Assembly: GCF_003590095.1 (NCBI RefSeq)
Contig: NC_039502.1
Span: 1,984,001-2,048,000, forward strand
Direction: 5' to 3'
Length of the DNA: 64,000 bases
Source: Trichoplusia ni
Taxonomy: Eukaryota; Arthropoda; Insecta; Lepidoptera; Noctuidae
Shown piece after piece: positions 49,941 through 63,160 of this stretch. How positions within the stretch are numbered: the stretch's first letter is position 1; every line of letters starts with the position of its first letter. The position numbers and the translations under genes are program-made. The notes beneath the pieces were generated by a model that was not told the DNA's origin, searched no databases, and saw only the letters and a list, made by a program, of their open reading frames with translations.

Positions 49941-50276
49941 TTAATGTTTTAAAAAGTAAATTTTAATGAACAAGATAGATTCTAAATCGCACCTGCTTTT
50001 TACTCTTACGAATGATCTAAGTAAGTAAGATCTCTGGATGAGATATGGATTTATAAGATCAATCCAAGTCAAAATTTTAACAATCCCCAGTATGACTGCG
50101 TCCCATGCATACCTGTTCTGTTTAATTCTTATCTGTGAGACGTCTGACACGATCACGTCCCATTCAACTACTGTCCGCTCCACCCAAGCTCGCATTGAGC
50201 TCAGATTCAATAAGCTATCCGCCATGACATATTTGGCTGTATAGTGAACTTCCTTTGCCGTATATAGGCCACCTTG
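49941..50276 (-). CDS. Candidate minus-strand coding segment, unknown
   Basis: The minus-strand frame is open for 111-112 codons from just after a TGA at 50277-50279. An ATG at 50225 gives 94 residues beginning MADSLLNLSSMRAWVERTVV. The first 120 bp are GC-richer than the flanks and read like real protein. An acceptor-like CTATACAG lies at 50237-50238 and a strong donor-like CAG|GTATGC after 50113, so a 124-nt exon (50113-50236) fits. The downstream half becomes A/T-rich with Ile/Leu/Phe codons. It may be an exon, a fragment of a transposon ORF, or chance. A plus-strand frame (50038-50244) overlaps it. No domain recognised. Confidence 0.27.
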   Translation of the reverse strand, partial: QGGLYTAKEVHYTAKYVMADSLLNLSSMRAWVERTVVEWDVIVSDVSQIRIKQNRYAWDAVILGIVKILTWIDLINPYLIQRSYLLRSFVRVKSRCDLESILFIKIYFLKH

Positions 50277-51017
50277 TCAACGTACCACAAAGGATTAAAG
50301 CTTATTGACCAAAATAACTGAAGTGTATTTATGGTTTAATACACAACTGTGTATTAGTTTTGTTTTGTAATTGTTCGATAGTTAAGCAAATTGTAGCGAT
50401 AAAGAGGTTATTTTCAAGTTGAAGCACATTCATAAGAAAAAAGTATTAAAAAGTTATGTAGTAAAACTAGAGGTCGTAACCACAAACTGCCACAAGTGAT
50501 TTAGTCTAAGCATATCAGTAAAAAAAATGTTTATACCACATACCTGACGTAACTTATCTAATAATTTACCAAAATACTCACACACAATACACGTCAGAGC
50601 AACTTTTTGAAAAAAATCAGGCGTGATATTAGAAAAATGTATCAGGATACAGGAATATAACGGATTCGATCCTCTATTTTCTACCCGATAGCTTTCAAAT
50701 AAGGCTTATTTATAAGGAAAAGTATTTGTACTTTTAAAGGATAAAGGGAAGATTCGACGGATACCGTTGCAGGCAATGGGCCGGTCATGGGTACCTTACA
50801 CATGTATTCCTGTGCAAAGATGCTTCAGAGTATAGCTAGGAGTAGCTTATTGACAGGAGACGCGAACGATAAAATACGTGAGATAACATTTCTACAACAG
50901 CATGTAGGTAGGCAGGTACTTAAATAACTTCAATAATGTTAGTCCTCCTTCTAAGTTAATTTAGAGTATTATACAAGTACTTGAATATTTAAAACTTAAT
51001 TTACATTAAACCAATTA
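50277..51017. other. AT-rich noncoding DNA
   Basis: No gene or recognised repeat. Confidence 0.55.
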
Positions 51018-51225
51018 AGGGCGAGTTGGACTTGCGAAAATGAAGTTACAAATGGCCTGAACATAACATTTTTTTTTTAAAAGATTACTGTACGGTACCA
51101 ATATTATATCGGTTGTAACAGAATACCACATCTGTGAATATTTCAACTGTCTAGCTATAACGGTTCATGAGATATACCTGGTGAAAGACGAACAGACAGC
51201 GGAGCTTTAGTAATAGGTATTAGAC
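51018..51225 (+). mobile_element. Dispersed moth repeat, copy
   Basis: Blocks AAGGGCGAGTTGGACTTGCG, ACCACATCTGTGAATATTTC, AACTGTCTAGCTATAACGG, TTCATGAGATATACCTGGTG, AAAGACGAACAGACAGCGGA and GCTTTAGTAATAGG, in the same order as the copy at 23662. This copy is closer to the family consensus in its 3' half, but the terminal GGGTACGGAACCC block is missing. Confidence 0.7.
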
Positions 51226-52855
51226 CTATAGTATTAGATTATTTTCAGGTACTTTAACTTAAAAATACGTTTTTAGTTTCAAATGTAAAAAAAATTAAAT
51301 GCATATCTCTCATAAAGACATAACCTTGTTTATGACACTTTAACCCACTCCTGCCATAAAACCCCAGCTACCTGAAAACTCGACCATTTCTGATACCAGC
51401 CTATTTCTAAAGCATGATTAATTTTTCGGGGTGTATCTTAAAAATTTAAGGGTTGTTAAATCATAACTCCGATTTAATTGCGCCATATTTCTCGGCGAAC
51501 AATAGTGGGTATGACATGAAATGACTAGGCTCATGGCCCACAATACTGTCTCAGAAACAATTAGAAGATTTAGATGAGTCTCCGACAAAATTTATGAGTG
51601 TATTGGTTTACGTAAACTTTTGTTCTAAACCCTTTGAGTTTCGTGAGCTTGTAAATTGGATCTCACAACGTTATTTAAAACTAAAAAACTCATTTTACTT
51701 AAATAACACAAAATGTAGAAACCAAAGAATGTATTTTAAAATTAGAAATCAAAAGCCATTTGATTTTAGTAAAAAATAAATGTATTTTTTTCTATCCAAT
51801 TCCATCTCTAAGAATTTAAGGTAGAACTGAAATTCTATTCGAAGAACACCGTCTGAAAAAAGACACGTACTTTATTTCGTTTTGACAAAAACACGATACC
51901 TAGAATACCTTATTCTTAAGAAAAATACTTTTACTAACAAAAAGGATTCTAAAAGATGAGTACGTAGTAAGGTCCGAAGGTCATTGGAATCAGAGCCTAT
52001 CTATCACCATCAAGTGGGCGTGTGCTTGTATGAGGCTGGGCCTTGCGAGACGCGCGAGCATTCATGAGCGCACGAGGAATAATTGAAGAGTCGAAGGTGG
52101 AAACCTATTTCATGCTAAATTGAAACCGGAAAATCGGAAAATGTAAAAAAATAAATATGTTCGTAAAATCACGACAAAATTGAATCAAAAGTGCAAAGTA
52201 GCCGATAAGTAGGTACTTCATGAGCCAAAAATAATTAATTACAAAATTAACTAAAGATCAAAACAAATCATCTTAAAATCAATTACAGGAACAGGATATT
52301 ACCTAATCACGCGCTAATATTGATCACATGACTGTACCTACAAAATTAATTAATATATAATTAAACTAACGCGTGTAAACTGTTTTATAGAGTTCGACAT
52401 CAAAAACAAACAGAGATGGCGGATAAATCGATACGGCTCGTATTATTGGTAGCGGAAAAACGGAAATCAGTGATTGCCGACCCATAGCAATATCCGCTTA
52501 ATACTGCTTTTATCCGCCGCGCCTCTGTAGGCATTGGGCCTATAACTGGGTGTTTTACCGTACTATTTTATTTATTGCTGTTGCGAGGTAATTAGGATAG
52601 AGCTTTGATGCCGGCTTTATTGTGCCCGTGTGATTCAAATGGTGTGCTTATGAAATAATCAGTAGGCTGTCTGTTGCCTGAAGCCCTGTATGACACCTTT
52701 AATTGGCTTTTTAATGAACAGAAATAGTTTTAGCTACCTTGATATAATGTGACTACTAAATCGCAACACATACAAGTTAAAAAAAAAGTTTGGACATATA
52801 ACATAAATGAAAGATAAAAAAAATCATATCAATATCATATAATAAATATAGCAAG
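51226..52855. other. AT-rich noncoding DNA
   Basis: No gene recognised. The 61-codon frame at 51594-51779 is Lys/Asn/Phe-rich from A/T-rich codons. A GC-richer patch lies at 52010-52080. Confidence 0.55.
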
Positions 52856-52975
52856 CTAGAGCTCAGATCAGATCCATGCGTCCACATGTGGTTGCAGGTT
52901 CAAAGCCCGGTTATAACCAATATAGAATTTCAAAGTTCGTATGAATTTCATGTAACGAAAACACACACATAAAAC
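52856..52975 (+). mobile_element. SINE head fragment
   Basis: A good B box GGTTCAAAGCCC (52897-52908) preceded by a degenerate A-box region (AGAGCTCAGATCAG), followed by GGTTATAACCAATATAGAAT and TTCAAAGTTCGTATGAATTT. The 'ATAACCAATATAGA..TTCAAAGTTCGTATG' body is a feature of moth SINEs. The tail is not visible. Confidence 0.5.
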
Positions 52976-55512
52976 AAAGTTTTATATAAAAGCCAGTCCG
53001 AAAGTCAAACATTTAGAATAGGCCTCCAGCAATCATTATCATTGGAGTCATTAAACGGGTTCAAAGATCAACAGCAGTAGTCGACACAACTCGTTTCTAA
53101 ATCTAATCGATTGACTATAAATAAATATTGAAAGGTTTTCGCTATCGACCCGCTACAGACAGACGGCCATTGAGTTATTTATGTAGAGTTAGGTATCAGA
53201 TAGGTCGCACCTGCCTACAATTTAGTTACGCCTATTCCTAGTGAAATTACATCTGATTATAAATGGCATTTTTGCTGGTTAAATAAAAGTCATGCATATT
53301 TTTTTTGTACTTTTACTAGATAAGGATCGCAGTCTTTTCTGCATAAACTAATGTGCCTCCGAGTGATAAGTAACGAACATTTCTTTCGAAATGTCAGACA
53401 AATAAATTTAATATCATATTTTTAGTCCAACCACAATCTGTGCAAATATAGCCAGAGAATTATAGAGCTGAATATTATTTTTCCCACAGAGTTCATTGAC
53501 TGCGGAGGTTTTAATTTCGTTTTTCAATTAAGTCTGCATTTGGTGAGTAAAACAAATTAATCAAGGACGGTGTGTGCCATATGTCATTTGTAACAGAGCA
53601 CCAAACGCCAAGGTTAAACAGTACTGAGATTGTACGCCATTTGTAATTACGTCATCTGTCATATTCATTTAAAATTCGAATGCGAATACTGAATGCGAGG
53701 TACTCGTATTAAAAGCAATTGAACATACTGTTTGAAGTCTTAATACAAATTGAGATATTTCCCTTTAGATCTAATTTGTACAGATAATTTTATTTTATAG
53801 ACTCGTAATTCTTTCAGGTCCAATTTTCCCATTTTTCCAAGACTTAACCGAACACAACGATGCCAAAGCAAGCTTAGAAAGCGGCAAGATTTTTGTAGGA
53901 ACAGGAAAATTTATGTCTCCTTTTCCCATATAACGTAACGAATATAGATACATCGCTTAAGGCTTGCTTAAACCTTTCCTTCTCAAAGAAAATATAATCA
54001 GGAGGGCTTCCTAAGATCTTTTTCAATTTCGTCTTAATAGACCTTCGGAAAGCGATTTAAAATAAAATAATGTGCGTATATCGAGGATCAAGTATTTCAT
54101 GTTAAGTATTGTGCGAGGGGTAGGAAGGGCCGACTTATTAATATCGCCACCCTGAATAGAAATGTCGGGATCATTATTGAGGGTTGTGTACTGGGCATCC
54201 AGAGGGCGCGTTCAGATTAGGAGGACAGAAATATAGTTTCAATTATGTTATTTTACTTCAATTCGATATTTTAAGGTATAACACTTTATAAATTTCACAA
54301 TAATCGAGTTATGAATGATATTGTTGTAGCTTAACACAGTTAAAATCGTGTTTTGATTTGTGTTACTTACAAATTGTGGTTGTTAACGACTTTGCTTGAG
54401 ATTTTTCTTAGTACCATCACTCACACACACAAAACACACACGAAATACCGAGAAATACATTTTATTATAAAATAATCAAAATTCTGTTCATGTTTCTGTT
54501 GCATCTAGCGTTGATTACTTGAGTACTATCTGACAGAAAGCATGAATTCGCCTCACACAAAATCTTTCCAACCAGTATCACAATCTGAACCAACAAAACT
54601 AAAGTCACGTTACAAATCCGAGTGTGAAAGCGTACGGAGGCGCGATCCCTTCAATTTGTGATCGATGAGCCCAACGCTGCCCTGCCTCTGGGCCTACGTC
54701 ACCATATATCTACACTTGTAAGTTGCCATCTATTCATAATCTTGGTTTAGTAAGCCCGACCGTTTTGGTAAGCGCGCGACCTGTGTTGGGGACACTTTCA
54801 TTTCTTTTTTTTGGATAGGTGTTTTAAGTGATAATATTATTTGTATTACAGAATGTGATTTAATAAACATAGCCACAGCATTTTGAGTACTACCACTAGA
54901 GTCTCAGTGGTCAAACTATTTGAGCAAACCAGTGAGTTCTTAGATGATAAAATAGAGCTTACCAAATGCAATCGTCAATACTGGAGCAGAATTTATAAAA
55001 TGACTTCGAGAAATGTTTAATCGCATATGATTTAACGTAAAGCTTCTTTGAAAGACAAACTAGGCCCCTCTACTTTTCATCGTAGGCTACTATTATCTAT
55101 CATTTCGTGTTTGAAAACCACATTTACTACTGTTTTAACTACGCAGGATATTCAGAAGTCTTTTAACCTGTCTTTATCACAATAATTATTTTAATATAGT
55201 AGTTTGTCTAGATAAAAATTGTCTAGGCATTACTTAACCCATTATTTTTATGTAGGTTTTGAAATAAACTATAATTAACTATATTAATAATATTGCCTAT
55301 AAAATTATACTAAAAACCGTGCTCAGCTTAATAAAAGTCTTTCATATGGCAACCTAAACTCAATTAAATGTGCTTATAATAATAAAAATATAACGTGAAC
55401 CTGTAATTCCGTACAATTCTAACACCTTGCAAGTTATTAAATTAGACGCAGCTTTGGCGACTAGAATACTTAAGCTATAAGTAAAACCAGGGTTGGGAGT
55501 GTCTGCCATCAT
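52976..55512. other. AT-rich noncoding DNA
   Basis: No gene recognised. A CA-rich run lies at 54420-54441, and a GC-richer segment at 54625-54710 contains ACGTCACC and CCTGCCTCTGGGCC. Confidence 0.5.
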
Positions 55513-55617
55513 GTCTTAAAGTAGGTAATATTATTATGTTTGTGGGAGCAGGACAGCACTATACACGGCGTAGAGCGCCATCTCTCTTCCACGCCCACCA
55601 TTATATTATTTTAAGAC
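55513..55617. mobile_element. Possible small foldback element
   Basis: GTCTTAAA (55513) and TTAAGAC (55611-55617) are inverted, followed inward by imperfectly inverted TAATATTATTATG and ACCATTATATTA, and by GTGGGAG against CGCCCAC. Inside is GTAGAGCGCCATCTCTC, a motif common in moth repeats. No target duplication found. It abuts the clearer foldback element downstream. Confidence 0.35.
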
Positions 55618-55632
55618 CTCGCGGTATGCTCC

Positions 55633-55854
55633 CAGGGCCCCAATTCTGCTATTCGCAATCTCCGATGAATCAATGGAAATTTGATTAAATTGGCACTATT
55701 CGTATTGTACTAAGCATTTTTCCAATACTATGAAATTCCCATGATTTTGTTGGTTTTTCCAACAAAAGATGCTAAAGGGTATAGGAATAGTTTAAATTTT
55801 AATCCAATTACCATTCGTTCATCGCCCATTGTAAATAGCAAAATCGGGGCCCAG
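55633..55854. mobile_element. Foldback MITE with ~100-bp inverted arms
   Basis: The left arm CAGGGCCCCAATTCTGCTAT and the right arm (reverse complement) CTGGGCCCCGATTTTGCTAT continue to match for about 100 bp each: GATGAATCAATGG against GATGAACGAATGG, ACTATTCGTATTG against ACTATTCCTATAC, and TAAGCATTTTT against TTAGCATCTTT. The whole 222-bp unit is nearly all arms. The CAGGG terminus recalls hAT-type ends, but no 8-bp target duplication is seen, so the superfamily is open. The 60-codon frame at 55741-55923 is element sequence. Confidence 0.7.
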
Positions 55855-58800
55855 GTGTTGTACAATGTAGAATATGCAAACCTGATCACATTTCCAATAG
55901 AATTAGACTTGCTTGTTAAATGATCCTTGTGTGTATTTTATATTAGAAAATTAGCATACACTCTTAATGCGAAGGAATTTAATATGAATTGTATTAGAAA
56001 TACTGTGCACCTGTTGATTAAATGTAAATATCGTTAGAACTCTATGGGGCTAAATAAAATTATTTCAAAAGGTGGTCATTTGGTCATGCCTTAGATGGAT
56101 TTTATATTCTAAGACCCATTTGTTCAGTTTTATATAATCGTTATTTTGTTCAAGAAATTTAAATACTTATTGCTTCTTATATTTGTGTTATTAATAAGTA
56201 ATTAAAGTATGGTATGTTTACTATATTGGATGTAATCGCCAACCCGTAGCGAAGAAACTCTGTGATTAATTCTCAAACCTCTTTTCGATATAGGAAGAGC
56301 CTAGCAGAGGGAAGTTTAAAGGGTTTTGATGAGAAATACATTTTCTTTGTCATCCACCAAACAAAATAGGTTTTTTTGCCCTTTTGATACAGAACCCTAA
56401 AAAATTATGACAAGTGACGCTAAAGATAACTAAGCGATAAAAAATATAGAAACCTTATATTTTAGATATAAATGGACTCAACTTAGTCCTCAGTCTGTGG
56501 AGGTCTAATGACACTAATGATGCGCAAGCGCATGCATGCCTGCATGCATATTATAATGTATTAGGTAGTGCACATCTGTCCGTCGCTAGATATTTACCAT
56601 ACTTTGATGAGACTGTCATGATTGTGTAAGGACTTAAGTACAATGACAAGGAGAATAAAAAATCATATTCAATAGATGTAAACTATTCACAAATAGGTAA
56701 TGTGTAGGGTTGTGAAACATTTTAGCGAAAATAGCGTATTAGTTTACTTTTTTATGATGTGTTCAGTTTTTTCTCGGTGTAACAGACAGAGGATTATTGT
56801 TTCTCAGTAATGTTATAAGTCACAGTAAAATTATAATTGCGAAAGTATTTTAGTGCTTGTACCTATGTCTAATTGTGAATGTTTACTTCGTCTTCCCGCC
56901 CAAGCAACTATAATGATTTGGAGTAACTTTTTAGGGGTAGCTGAGTCATTGAATTAACACAAAGGTTAGGATTTAAGGTCTTCAATGCATTTTTTTTCAC
57001 TTATCATAAAAAAAAAACTCTGTTTTCATTAAAAATATTTTGTTAATTCACTCAAATAGACAATACGCTGAAAAGCTAATCGTTTATTTAATAACAACCC
57101 AGGAAAAATACCTTCAATTATTTAAGATTCAGAGTGGTCGTTTAAGGTAAATATATGTTACTATGTGACGCATATGTGAAACATAATCGCGGAGGTCTGC
57201 ACCATGCGGACAGGCGTTCTGTCTAAGTAGATATTTAAATTGCTAAGCTTTATGCTATCTCAACAGGCAGGTGCTGAGTTAGAAATAGATTCAGTTTCCA
57301 GAGATCTGCGGGGAATAAGAAAGCTAAGAATACTGTAGCTATATCTTTATAATATTGTTAATTAAATAAACATTGTACAACTTCTTTCTCCTTTTTGCAA
57401 ATGTATCCCAGTTTGATTTAAAAAGCTGGCTAACATCAGCTGTCAAAACATAAAAGATCTTTCATCATTTAAATATCACGAATATTTTTTTATATTTATC
57501 GAGAAAAAAGGTTTGTTTTAGAATAATTAAGGACTACATTAAACACTTTTCTGTTTTCTTTTATCACAGTAAACAAAAAGCACTGAAGAATCCTATAACA
57601 AACAACATATTTTACAACAAAAAAACGCCACCACTAGACTTAGCATCTTTATGCAAAACATTGCCTATCAATGTCTAATAGATTTAGATTCAAGAACACC
57701 TTGTATAATCTCACTATATTGTAATAAAAAAAAAACTTCACAAATCCAGGTGGCCCACTACGATCTCACAAAGTAAATTATTAAGAGGATAGAAAAGAGA
57801 CGACGGTATTCGCCAAGTAGTGCTCTATCCCTCTTTTACAACTACAAAAGTCTTTGAGAGTCCTTGAGAGATGGTAGTAGGTCTCCAGGTGCATCTAAGC
57901 CACTTATCTTTCTCTAGTAACTATTTTAATGTCGGCTAAAGAAAGTGATATGTTATACCGTCCGCCTAACTTATCATAAAACATCGATCATTGCTATAAA
58001 GACATTATCATAAACTCTTGTAACAAGAAATATGTAGTGTATTAAGGTAACTAGCTTTACTATACATTTGTTCAATAGATGTTTTTGAAATTACTGTTAA
58101 TAAATGCGTCTTTTAATAGTTTCTCATTATGACTCAGATTTGTAAGTAAGCGTTTATCCTATTAATTCAATGTTTTCTTTTCGCCTTGGTACTTTATTTA
58201 ATTGTCATTGCAGACAGGACACACGGTACTATCATGTATTTGAGAGGTAATAGATTGCTGAAAATATAATTAAAAGAACGTAAATATAATAACATTTTAT
58301 ACCGAAAAAGCATTCGCGCCATTTTTCATATTATTCAATGGTTATTTTTTTAACAGAGTCCTAATTTAAATAAATACCTGTAACAGTGTATGTCAAAGAT
58401 GGTGCATGTTTTTCAAAGATATACATTATTAAACAGTATTCACATTAAGATCTCTGTATCCAATAATAGAGTATCAAAAAACAAAGTATTTTTTGATTAA
58501 AGACTCCACTTTTGTCAAAAACTAGTCGGGCAATCCCGATAAATACGCGTGAGTAAGCCGTTGCATCATTTAACAACAAAGTGTTAACCAATACCGCATA
58601 TACAAGTACATTCGGAACAGCAAAGTTATGACAGCAAAAGCTTTGTGCGTTAGTTTATTATCTAATTCATTCTGATGGCTACTCGGAATCATCTCGAACA
58701 AAGTGGGCATGATATATAATATGTAATAACAGTATTAAATGGATCGTACGTAGTCGTAGCTTGCGACCACGTGTCGGTAGCCGGGAACCGAATCTGTCAC

Positions 58801-61800
58801 TATTACACAACCGACGAGTTGCACGCTGACACTACCGGGTACACAAGTAGAGGAATACTAATTGATATTTAATAAATTATAATAATATAATTACTGCACA
58901 CAGGTTTCACAGGTGATTAATTAAATAATGTAGAACTCGGGTCCTCTACATTAACCAATTATTTGAATAGAGCAACAAAAATTAAAACTGAAATAAAATA
59001 AAAAAAACAATTGTCTCTATCTTGTAATTATCTCTTATTGCGACCATTATTTATCATATTTTTTCTTCCGAACACAAAAAATCCAATGCTCAAAATTTTA
59101 ATGAAATCTTAAGAGCGCCAAATCACGGGTGAATTAGGGGTTTCAGTTAGAAACAAATCATAAAATGCATAAGTACCACAGCAAGTATTAACAGCCAAGT
59201 CCCTGATGCCGCGTAACGCGTAGTAGAGCTTACAATACGCGTAAGCGAGGTTTACCTAAACTGGTCGTGAGTCACCGGGATGCGTCAGCGCAGCGAAATA
59301 AACACCATGTATCATGTAGGGCTGTCAGTGAGATATTATATTTTATTGAAAATAATTGATTCATTTGTTGTTATTCCAATTTTTGTGGAAAGTACTGTGA
59401 ATAGTAATCAATTATTAACCTTCAAGTTTAAGACCATAAGTGTGCAGTATTCCAGTTCCAGGAGACCCAGTTCTGTAAAAGATTAAAAGATATGAGTAAA
59501 AAAGAACATAAATAAAACAATCATCTTAATCTGTTCCAGCTCTGAACATTACAACTTGTTTGGAGCTTTTAAGATTTAGTTAATACGACAAACCATCAAA
59601 ATCACAAATAAAATATAATGTTTAGTATTCGTGACAAAAACACGGAAGTGTCCCAATTTTTTCTTAATAAGTTACAAGCTCACATAATTTTTCCGTATCA
59701 AACTTTTACAATTTATATCAAATTTCTTTTGTCAAAACCACAAAAACTACTGGCTGTCAAAGTGCCAGCCCTGTTCAATATGTCACGCACTATCACTCGA
59801 CATCTATGTTCTGAAGCCGAATATTTTCCTACCTCGTCACCTCTAGTTTCGAACAAACATTAAAAATCAATATAAAGGAAACTAATCCATAAACTGTACA
59901 GAATAAAGTCTATTATAACTGCTCTTAAAAATTGTAAGAATAAAAGCATTCGAATTACAAAATTAATATTGCTGCTCTGAAATACGATTTTACTTTTAAA
60001 TTGCTCGGTTTTAAAATCTCGAGCAACGTAATATAGGGTTGGCCACTCATAAGTTATTAGGCCACATATTTTATAGTAATGCATCGATCTTTAGCCGTCG
60101 ACTATGAATAGGACTTTTTAAATTGAAAGAGTAATACATTTCTTTTTATAATCCACGCGTGATATATTGTTGTGTGACGTAATGCTTTTGTTCCTTTGTA
60201 TGTGGTTCATACATGTTTGGATGGCTTTCGGAGAGGGGAACAAGAATAAGTCTTTTGCAATGTTGACCCTTGTAAGGTGATGCTAAATTGTATATTTAGG
60301 GTTATTGAGTGTAAATGTGGTGTGAATTGGTACAAGCATAACGATGGCAAGAGTTAGTTGGTTCGCACTTTGTAATAAATTATTCTGCAATTAATGAAAG
60401 AAAACTACTTTTTAAAGCACATCCCTAATAATAAGGTTATCACTTTTGTTTTTACTTACCAATTCAAATGATATGGAAATAATGCTTGATAACAAAAAAA
60501 TGTATTAACAAATTGTCGGACAATATCGCTTTAGAGCTATTACGGTTGAGAAACCACTTTAAAACCAACAAAACTCGAATGAAACGCTCGAAAAAACATT
60601 ATTAACATCAAATCAGATCTCGTTATCAACCCAAACGTGGTTGCTGACACGGAACCACGAACCACGTAGCAACCAAACGCTACACGAACAAAACAGTGTA
60701 ATCTGCATTTCAACTATTTCCTAACATTACGTATACACAATTAAATGTTTCCAGCATTTTGAATAAAAACAATCGGATGTGGGCATCTCATTTTGAAAAA
60801 ATGCCAACCCTATTTTCATTTCATTTGCTCATCGCCATAAAATTTTAACTCTTCTGTGCCGAACCATAAAGCTCAATTTAGTCTTTCAAGCTTTTCAAGA
60901 ATGGCAAATAAAACTGGTGCTTATATTTATGTAGATCTTTTGACACGCGTCGACAAGCCGGCGTGCGCGCAGGGTCAGTGACCTCCCGAATCTATGACCT
61001 CAGTATTGTAATGTAAAAGTATTTATTACTTAATGGCTTAATGATTTAATTGTATAATTATGTTAATAGTTCGTTAAGTTTGTCATCAGTGATTGGTATC
61101 AGACTAATTGTTTATTTACGATCCGCATGTGATTTACGAACATTTTAAAATAAATGTAAAACCCTTATAACGCTTTTCCAAGAAAACTAAAGGCATTTCT
61201 GGAACTGGAATAAAATTAATACTTTAACCGAATTCATTTAATGGACCGCATAATTTAAATTAACCTATAGGAAAGTGTTTATGTTTCCGCAAGATAGAAT
61301 TTTACACTTAAACTAAAATGGATATACCGTCCCAAAAACGTTATGAAACATGAAAATAACAAATCTGTTATCTGCCCACCTCCGTGGACAGTTAGCGTGA
61401 AGCTATGTACAAGTAACAATCACGGTACATCATTATAATTAACCATAAAACATCTTCTCCACACCTAAGCGTTAATTAACGAGATATAGTTAAAACAAAT
61501 GAGAACAATAATTCTGTTTACTAATTTGGTTTATAATAACTTAGTCGTCACTGGGTAGCATTACGGTTTTGTTATACGTTAAATGTTAGGCGGGCTACAA
61601 ACGCGGGTGACTTTTGAAAACGGAGTGCTTTTTGTAATTGATGTGATTTTTGGTCAAGTTTTATTTTGGTATATTTTCTCCTAGGATGTGCGGATGACCT
61701 AGAAGTTGAGTTTTATTAAGGAAAACCAGTCGGGTGTCAGCCGGACTTGCAAAAATGTTCGTAGATCAACTTGAAATATAGTATTCTTAATTCTCCAGCT

Positions 61801-63017
61801 TATTTTTAAAAATCTTAATTCAAACTCATAACGATACAAATTGTGATCTTGCAAATCGTAAAGTTGATAAAAAATTAAATCACCTATGTAAAAAACTATG
61901 TAAAGCAGAGAATGTGCTATGTACTTAGGTCTTATAGGTAATTACCCTGTTTAATAAACTGTTCTACTGAATTCGTTTTGGCTACCAACCCCAACTTCAG
62001 AATAACACGGAATGAAGTAATTCTAAACTCTCGCAATTACCGTATCTCCTGACTGTAGCCTGAACTAACAAAAGCCTAAAGTTCACACCTAGAATTATGT
62101 AATAAGTGGAAGTAGCGTTAAGTTGACCCCTCGTTACTTTAAGTGTCGCGGCGGCTTATTAGCGAGACTGTACGGTCAACGAGTACATCTGTCTGGTAAA
62201 CTGGGCCTAGGTAATGGCTGGCTCATTTTATGCTGGTCAGAATGGGGCTAGAACTGTTTTTGTATACTTCCCCGAATAGTTTGCGAGCATTGGATTAAGA
62301 GGAAATTATTATAACTGTATTATGGCCCTGTTTAGGTATCTCTAGCATGTAATTATTCTCTTTGATTTGTGTAAAAAAGCTATTAAAAAATAAGCCTGGG
62401 CTATATTATCTTCATACCTTACTATCATGGCCTATTGCGTAATGTATGCTACCCCAAAGAGCGCCAAATATGCCAACAGTTTATAAGAGCACTAAACTGT
62501 TCCACAATGGCAATCTTTCAATACAACCACTCAACAATATAAAATCCTATAAAACAGTAAAGTTACAATACAAGAGATCATTAGCGAACTAATCAATAAA
62601 TATAACAATTATTACGCTTGCAAGCGAGCTTATATCATAACTGGTGCAGGATATTGTTGGCTGAACACGTTGATTTGCTTCATCAGCGTCGGATGTGCAG
62701 GAGTTAGGAGGAAGTGGAATGGGGGGGTTGTTACAGTGATGAGGATATTGATCATTGATCTTTATATCTGCAATCAATTAAAGTGAGTAATTCTAGGTAA
62801 AAAGAGTTTTAAAGTCGCTGTTTTTGGGAAGAAGGAGCCTCTGGCTTTCAATGAAACACAGTGCAGAGATAGAGAAGGAATGTGATTCAAGCCTAACTTG
62901 AGCTTTCAATCTAGAAATTGCGGAAATTAGTTAGAAAGCCTTTCGTAGTAGCATTACGGTTTCATGCATGGATTTGTATGTTTCTCCTTCAAAATTTTAC
63001 GATACCACTGACAAACG
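55855..63017. other. AT-rich noncoding DNA
   Basis: Over 7 kb without a supportable gene. Noted within it are a GCATGCATGCCTGCATGCAT palindromic run near 56530-56550, the shared 17-mer at 58540-58556, and CpG-richer patches at 58745-58855 and 59205-59300. A short CCAGTCGGGTGTCAGCCGGA at 61726-61745 may be the 5' end of the dispersed repeat seen at 23662. Frames of 60-81 codons in 59.3-60.1 kb and at 62.6 kb are unsupported. Confidence 0.5.
58540..58556 (+). repeat. 17-bp sequence shared with 23427-23443
   Basis: Second copy of TAAATACGCGTGAGTAA, here within ACTAGTCGGGCAATCCCGA upstream and GCCGTTGCATC downstream. This context is familiar from moth dispersed repeats, so this is probably the better preserved of the two. 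Confidence 0.5.
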
Positions 63018-63160
63018 ATCAAGAAAAACATTGTGAGGAGTGGTTCCAAATGTTGGAATCTCTAGCTAAGCTATCGTAATTATCAATGCTCAAACCTTTC
63101 CTGTACGAGAAGAGGCCTATGCCCAATAGTGGGACTATATTGGCTTGTATTATTATTATG
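63018..63160 (+). mobile_element. SINE/LINE 3' tail, moth 'cagtggga' family
   Basis: ACATTGTGAGGAGTGGTTCC, then TATCAATGCTCAAACCTTTC, CTGTACGAGAAGAGGCCTAT and GCCCAATAGTGGGACTATAT, TTGGCTTGTATTATTATTATG. Same block order as the tails at 8853 and 10808 but closer to the 'GGGACTATATTGGCTTG' variant, and ending in a short (ATT)n run. No tRNA-like head recognised. Confidence 0.75.

Noticed and set aside
52897..52908. tRNA gene from a good B box
   Set aside because: No matching acceptor stem or A box at the right distance; fits a SINE fragment.
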